Origin: Pseudoscleropodium purum
Taxonomy: Eukaryota > Streptophyta > Bryopsida > Hypnales > Brachytheciaceae
Length of the DNA stretch: 64,000 nucleotides
Reading direction: 5' to 3'
Assembly (NCBI GenBank): GCA_963969395.1
Contig: OZ017796.1
Span: forward strand, 6,822,501-6,886,500
The notes under the pieces were generated by a model, which was not told where the DNA came from, did no database searches, and was given only the letters and a program-made list of their open reading frames with translations. Positions within the stretch are counted from its first letter, which is position 1; every line of letters starts with the position of its first letter. Below are positions 59,488 to 64,000 of this stretch, piece by piece. The position numbers and the translations under genes were made by a program.

Positions 59488-60098
59488 TGTTGCAATATTG
59501 TTTCAATGGTTTCACTCCTTTCGCAGTATAGTATTGAAAGTGTATTGTTGTACTACAAAAGTAGTAAGGTAGATGGCTGTAAAAGCAACCCTCTCCTCGC
59601 AACTACCCCATAGCTGGTTGTAAAATGGATGAGAGCTGATTTTTAAATGGATGGCTATTGAGTGAATCACGAAAAATGTATTTATTTTATTCCGACAACC
59701 AATTATTTCCTCAAATCGCTTTAGAAGTTGCAAGGGGACAAATTTAGAAAGACCTATGGTCACAAATAGGCACCTACTACAGAAATCTTTGAAAATTCGT
59801 AACTAATTCAAAAATGCTTCGAAAAATCTGAAACCACTTGTGTTACGTTCAGCATCCATTTTTATTTTTCTAAAAAATGAGCTAAAAATATTTTTGTTCA
59901 TGCAAACCTATAAAAAAAAAGGTGGATCGGCCTTAAAGGGTTGCTTTTACAGCCATCTACCTTGCTCCAATAATATAATTTCAATAGGAACAATGCATTC
60001 CCGTTGAAACAACATTGTTGTAGTATTGCTTTTATACTACAACAATATACTTTCAACACTATGTTGCAAATCCTTTGCAGCAATATTGTTTCAATAAG
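59488..60098. mobile_element. Inverted-repeat element about 610 bp
   Basis: The left arm (59488-59590) contains GCAATATTGTTTCAATGG, GTATTGAAAGTGTATTGTTG and AAGGTAGATGGCTGTAAAAG. The right arm (59937-60098) has their inverses, including CTTTTACAGCCATCTACCTT, CAACAATATACTTTCAACAC and CAGCAATATTGTTTCAATAA. The right arm carries an extra 60-bp segment. It abuts the previous element almost without a spacer. Non-coding. Confidence 0.7.
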
Positions 60099-61565
60099 GG
60101 GGTACTTTCCTGATGTCATCTAAATGTACATACATTCTTTCAAAATTCAAACAAAGTCATCCTTCTTTTGAAACTTTTTTTGGAAGATTTTTGGCCAATT
60201 CATCCAATCAAAATGCACAAAATACTCTACATTTTTATTCAAAATTCGTTGTTCTAATACATTGCCACAAATATAAACAATATTCTTGAACAAATTGCAC
60301 AAGGAGAGGGGTTATTACAATCAATCAATACTAAAATTTCATGGATAGAAGTATGTTATCAAAGTATCATCACTGGGGCTCTTCATTAGCATTTTCAATA
60401 TGAAAGTACAACATAGGGTACTTTGTACTATCAAAATGTTGCTTCAAAGTAGGGCTCTACCAATTTTAGCAGTACAAAGCTCCTTGAAAATCCTCTCTTA
60501 ACATTACATACTTTTACAAATATGTAGAGTAAGATACACGTACTTCATTGCAAAATACATGAAGTTAAAGCTTAAGTACCCAATTAGTTGAACTTCCTAG
60601 ACTTACATGCATAGGGAGTCAATTCATTTATTGCACTCACCTAGAATAGATGTAGAGATCTACCCAATGTTCCGATTAGAGTGTGACCTTTACAAGCCAA
60701 AGATGTTTTCTTTGACTATCTACAATCACCCTCTATGTCACATTTTTAATGTTTGGTTAAAATGCATCCATTGGTGATGCTCTCACCCCATAACTTAAAG
60801 CATTGTCACCCTCCCGTAATTTTTTTTTGATATAGCTATGTAGCTATTATGAATTAAAAGTCAACAAAAATTTGTCCAAATGGATCCATCCTCCACTTTA
60901 GATGCCATAATTGTATTTAGAAGGAACAAAATCAAGTGGATCAACAATCTTTACAAGATTGATTCTATTTAGCTCCTTTTGTCATTGCAAAACTATTGTC
61001 TTCGTGTATGAAGATAGGAGAATAAGATCTCAATTAAGGACTATAATTAAGCAAAATAATATAATCAAAATGCAAGGAGAATTGTGCAAGGAGGGAGGAT
61101 GGCATGAGAGTATCTTCACTTAAATAGCTCACTCAACAATCTAATGTAGAGATGCTGAGAGGACCAAAAATACAATGCTTACTTTAGCATGGTGACAACA
61201 AGCTTTGAGGCATGGCCCCCAACTTTTAAAATAACATGTTGATAACTAATATTTGATAAACTAAAGCAATAGGTTCTAAATTACAATTTTTTGGCTAGTT
61301 GGAAGTACTTAATTCATTTACTTAGAGTTTATTTGAGTTATATTTTGTATGATTATGTTAAGAAGAAAATACAAGAGAATGATTTATGATGATAGGGTGA
61401 TGAAATGGCAAGCCTTGTAAGCATGGAGTTCCAAACATCCAATTTGAAGAAACCTTTAAAAAAATTGCATATTAGCGTATCTGCAATGGATCTTTTTCAA
61501 AATAGCCATATTATGACCAACTCCAACTAGGTGTGGCTAGTAATGCTAAAAGGTTGGAGATGTTG
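60099..61565. other. AT-rich intergenic DNA
   Basis: No gene or complete repeat was recognised. Confidence 0.45.
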
Positions 61566-61879
61566 TTACCCCCTAAAGGACTAAGTAGTTGTTCAATTTG
61601 GGCAAGTTCCTAAAAAGACAATTTTGAATGAATCTTTTTGAATGTTTGGTACAAGGTGTTAGTAGAAATATCCACCCTTTACGATAATATAAATATTTCC
61701 TAATTGGTTACCAGGATCAAAAGTTATGTTACTTGAAGTTTTAGGGTAGTTTGGACAACTCATGAAAAATCATCTTTTACTTTTGAAATTTTGCAAGCAT
61801 GTAACTCGCATGATGTAGGATGCAATTGTAAAAAGAAGAAGTAAGTGGAGTGCAAAAATCTCACTTTAGAAGGAGTTAA
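61566..61879 (+). mobile_element. Short TTAA-superfamily element (possible)
   Basis: The left end is TTACCCCCTAAAGGACTAAG and the right end is CTCACTTTAGAAGGAGTTAA. The ends resemble the superfamily found at 33183 and 55590 but the element is only about 314 bp, with a distinct interior (GATCAAAAGTTATGTTAC, TAACTCGCATGATGTAGG). Possibly an internally deleted member. Confidence 0.5.
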
Positions 61880-62209
61880 GAGTTTATTAACCTTATCAAG
61901 CAGGGAAAAAAACACACTTTTTCTTGCTAGTTTGTGAAATAGCAGAGCTCGACATCAATGGCAATCTCCACGTTACTCATGAGTTGCAAGAACAAGAGCT
62001 TGATTGCGTGCTCAACAGGCACCCTGATTCTTCTCCTTGTGTTTTGGCGATGCAAAAGCAGCAGCGACCATGGCCGTCCATGTCGTGGAGGGTGGAGATT
62101 CACGGCACAAGATGCCGAGCGTTTTAGGTCGCGTGGTAGCAACTGAAGCACTCAACATCGTATCAAACGAACTTCATACACGCAATTGTGGCTCTCCCTG
62201 CTCACCACC
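61880..62209 (+). promoter_or_regulatory. Upstream region of the alpha/beta-hydrolase gene
   Basis: GC content rises steadily towards the start codon at 62210. Open stretches in other frames (61924-62151) have no recognisable similarity. Promoter elements could not be placed. Confidence 0.4.
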
Positions 62210-63474
62210 ATGCCCTTCTTGGGCTTGCACTCCAGCTCCATCCAGGCCTTGCGCAGCTCCAGCTCCTTTCAATTCGCAGCTCCGGAAGTGTCTTCCTGCT
62301 TTTGCTCGCGCAAGAGTGCCGACCCCGCCCAATTCGCCAATCCGCGACCTCTGGGTCTAGCAGGAGAGACACCCAGCTCGAGGATTGCGAAATTGCGGGC
62401 TATCGAGCTTGGAATGATGCGAGAGCCCTTTCGGATGTCGATATCTGCGGCGGAATCCGTCGCGCAGTCCGACGACGTCTCGGCCCTTTCTCATGTGAGT
62501 TGACGATGGCCTTTTTGCTTCTCTTGCTTGTATCGTGATTGGCGGTGAATGATGTTTGCAAGCATTGTCATCGTAGCTGCTTGGTGATTTTAGAGTAAGA
62601 TGTTTTGAGAGAATTGATCTAGTACTGCTTTGTCAGCTCGTTGATGCAAGTGTGCAAGAGTATGTATGGAGAATTGTAACCCAATTACGTGCATTTGTTT
62701 ATGCGAATTGGAGCAATTCTATGAACGACTGGCAACTTTTGTGTCGTGTTTGACACTACTAATCTAATCCTCTCTTTCTAATAACTTTTGGAGTTTCATT
62801 GGGATTAAGTGACGGGAACTTTGAACCCTAGGTGAATGTCTCCATTTCAAACCGCATGGGGCAGTTATTTTTGTCAAGAATCATGTTTTAGTAAGCCAGA
62901 TTGGACCCTATTCAATGTCTCGCACGGCACGAAAGTAGTCAGTCATTCTTCGAATTGCACATTGAAGTTGCGAAATGGTTGTCTTGTCATCGGAAACGAA
63001 CCGGTACCTTGAAAAGTGTGCGAAGAAAGACTAGGTCAGAGCTTCGTAGCTCTCTTGCAGTGTTTCCGTATTCATACAACTTGGGAAAGAAGGGGCAAAT
63101 CGTGGCTGCGATTATGTCACACACTGCCTTGCTTTAAATCTGTGATGTCTATTGAGACTTCAGAGAAGTAGTGCATTCATAGGGTGTTATTCTGTGCAGA
63201 TCATGGAGCCCATTCACGAGGGCGACAGGGACTTGCTTCTAGTATACTGTCCAGGAGCATTGAAGGCCTCAGAGAAATATTTCTCATTGATGCACGCGAT
63301 TCAGGCCCATTTGAGCCTGCGCTTATGGATCGTCGTCTTGCATAACACAGACCAGGAGGCACTGAATTCAATCCAAATCGACGTCAGCTTGACAGGAGTC
63401 CTTGCCAGGCTGAAGGAGCGTGGCTTCCGCTCCGGCAGAATGGAGATAGATAACGTCTTCCTAGCTGGACACAG
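62210..63474 (+). CDS. Alpha/beta-hydrolase, probably plastid-targeted, 5' part
   Basis: Two exons are visible: 62210-62494 (95 codons, ending CAT before GTGAGT) and 63200-63474 (after TCTGTGCAG, ending at AG before GTTCAC). The next exon was not found before the window ends. Residues 1-50 are rich in Ser and Ala with few acidic residues (MPFLGLHSSSIQALRSSSS), typical of a plastid transit peptide. Exon 2 reads DLLLVYCPGAL, then HLSLRLWIVVLHN, and ends DNVFLAGH. This order (strand with PGA oxyanion region, then the strand before the nucleophile elbow G-H-S) is that of plant alpha/beta-hydrolases. The codon split after H186 leaves AG, fitting Ser as the first codon of the next exon. Substrate unknown; the catalytic Ser itself is not seen. 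Confidence 0.72.
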
Positions 63475-64000
63475 GTTCACCCTTCTTCACACTAACTTCG
63501 TGCTTTAGTTAAATCCTTGATTGCAAAACTCGCACACTAGGCATGCCATTGACAGCGCACTCCAAGCTTCAAATGACTGAGCAGATTCAAAATGATTTGT
63601 AACTTCCTACAACTGACTCTTAAACCTTCCTTAACAAGAGTACGTCAAGAGACACATAGATCTTGTGTATGTAGTAATAGACGTCAAAAATTTCATCAGA
63701 GACAAGTGCTTCCCCGTCACCTCACATCCACTTCACATGGGTACTCTCACTTGCTTAGAGAAAAAGGACGGTAAAACCACTGGGAGCTACTATAGTGAGA
63801 GGAAAGTAATGTGAATGGGGTTCTGTGTAGGAAGTTGGAATCTCACAAAATTGAAATCGTTGGGTAGTCTCTGCCCCTGTGGGACAGAGCCAATAGAAGT
63901 GTTCATACAAGATAGTTTATTGCAGTTCAAGATAGCATCCACAAGAAGGGAACCAACTTTCGTCCAAATTTTCTTCCGATCATCCTGCACAGGTGGTGTG
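63475..64000 (+). other. Intron 2 of the alpha/beta-hydrolase gene (open at window end)
   Basis: Begins with the donor GTTCAC. No in-phase exon continuing with the expected S-x-G-G was found up to 64000. The terminal CTGCACAG followed by GTGGTGTG looks like an acceptor but would give Arg instead of Ser, so it is not accepted. Confidence 0.45.

Noticed and set aside
63985..64000. Possible third exon of the alpha/beta-hydrolase after CTGCACAG
   Set aside because: Joining it to exon 2 would make the codon AGG (Arg) instead of the required Ser and lose the G-x-S-x-G elbow.
1..64000. CRISPR arrays, tRNA or rRNA genes, bacterial operons
   Set aside because: None seen. Direct repeats present are tandem or transposon-derived, without regular unique spacers; no cloverleaf or rRNA core sequence was recognised.

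Overview
This window is nuclear DNA from a green plant, most likely a land plant. It is very AT-rich and gene-poor. Its genes have short GT-AG introns, and one is an unmistakable plant-type SCAR/WAVE protein. There are no operons and no bacterial signals. The lineage cannot be fixed from this sequence; a non-flowering land plant (bryophyte or lycophyte) is my guess, at low confidence.

Genes: four genes could be assembled exon by exon. (1) 37322-39369 (+), four exons, 151 aa: a Dim1-like, thioredoxin-fold splicing protein of the TXNL4B type. (2) 47876-54569 (+), nine exons, 1609 aa: a SCAR/WAVE activator of the Arp2/3 complex. (3) 57452-58882 (-), four exons, 101 aa: a cytochrome b5-like protein with an N-terminal membrane anchor. 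(4) 62210 to beyond 63474 (+): the first two exons of a probably plastid-targeted alpha/beta-hydrolase, cut off by the window end. Their products (splicing, actin nucleation, haem electron transfer, hydrolysis) have no common pathway; they are simply neighbours. All four lie in the right half (37-64 kb), in locally more GC-rich DNA.

Repeats: the left half (1-36 kb) and the spaces between genes are old transposon debris. The main component is a set of about a dozen non-coding elements of 0.5-1.1 kb. They belong to at least four internally unrelated subfamilies (called A, B, C and G here) but share the same ends, TTAACCCCTAAAGGAC and its inverse. TTAA lies at both boundaries, which suggests piggyBac-type target choice. 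Other elements include two CACTA-type MITEs with clean 3-bp duplications, a 1.6-kb foldback element built of tandem subunits, several other inverted-repeat elements, a poly-A retroinsertion with a 15-bp duplication, and a 266-bp element nested in a subfamily C copy whose paralogue has the empty site. Decayed coding remnants include a leucine-rich-repeat pseudogene (about 2.0-2.5 kb) and an unidentified reading frame with several stops (about 18.6-19.2 kb).

Regulation: the TXNL4B-like gene is preceded by three tandem copies of a 140-180 bp unit. Each copy carries an in-frame mini upstream ORF, and two carry a telo-box.
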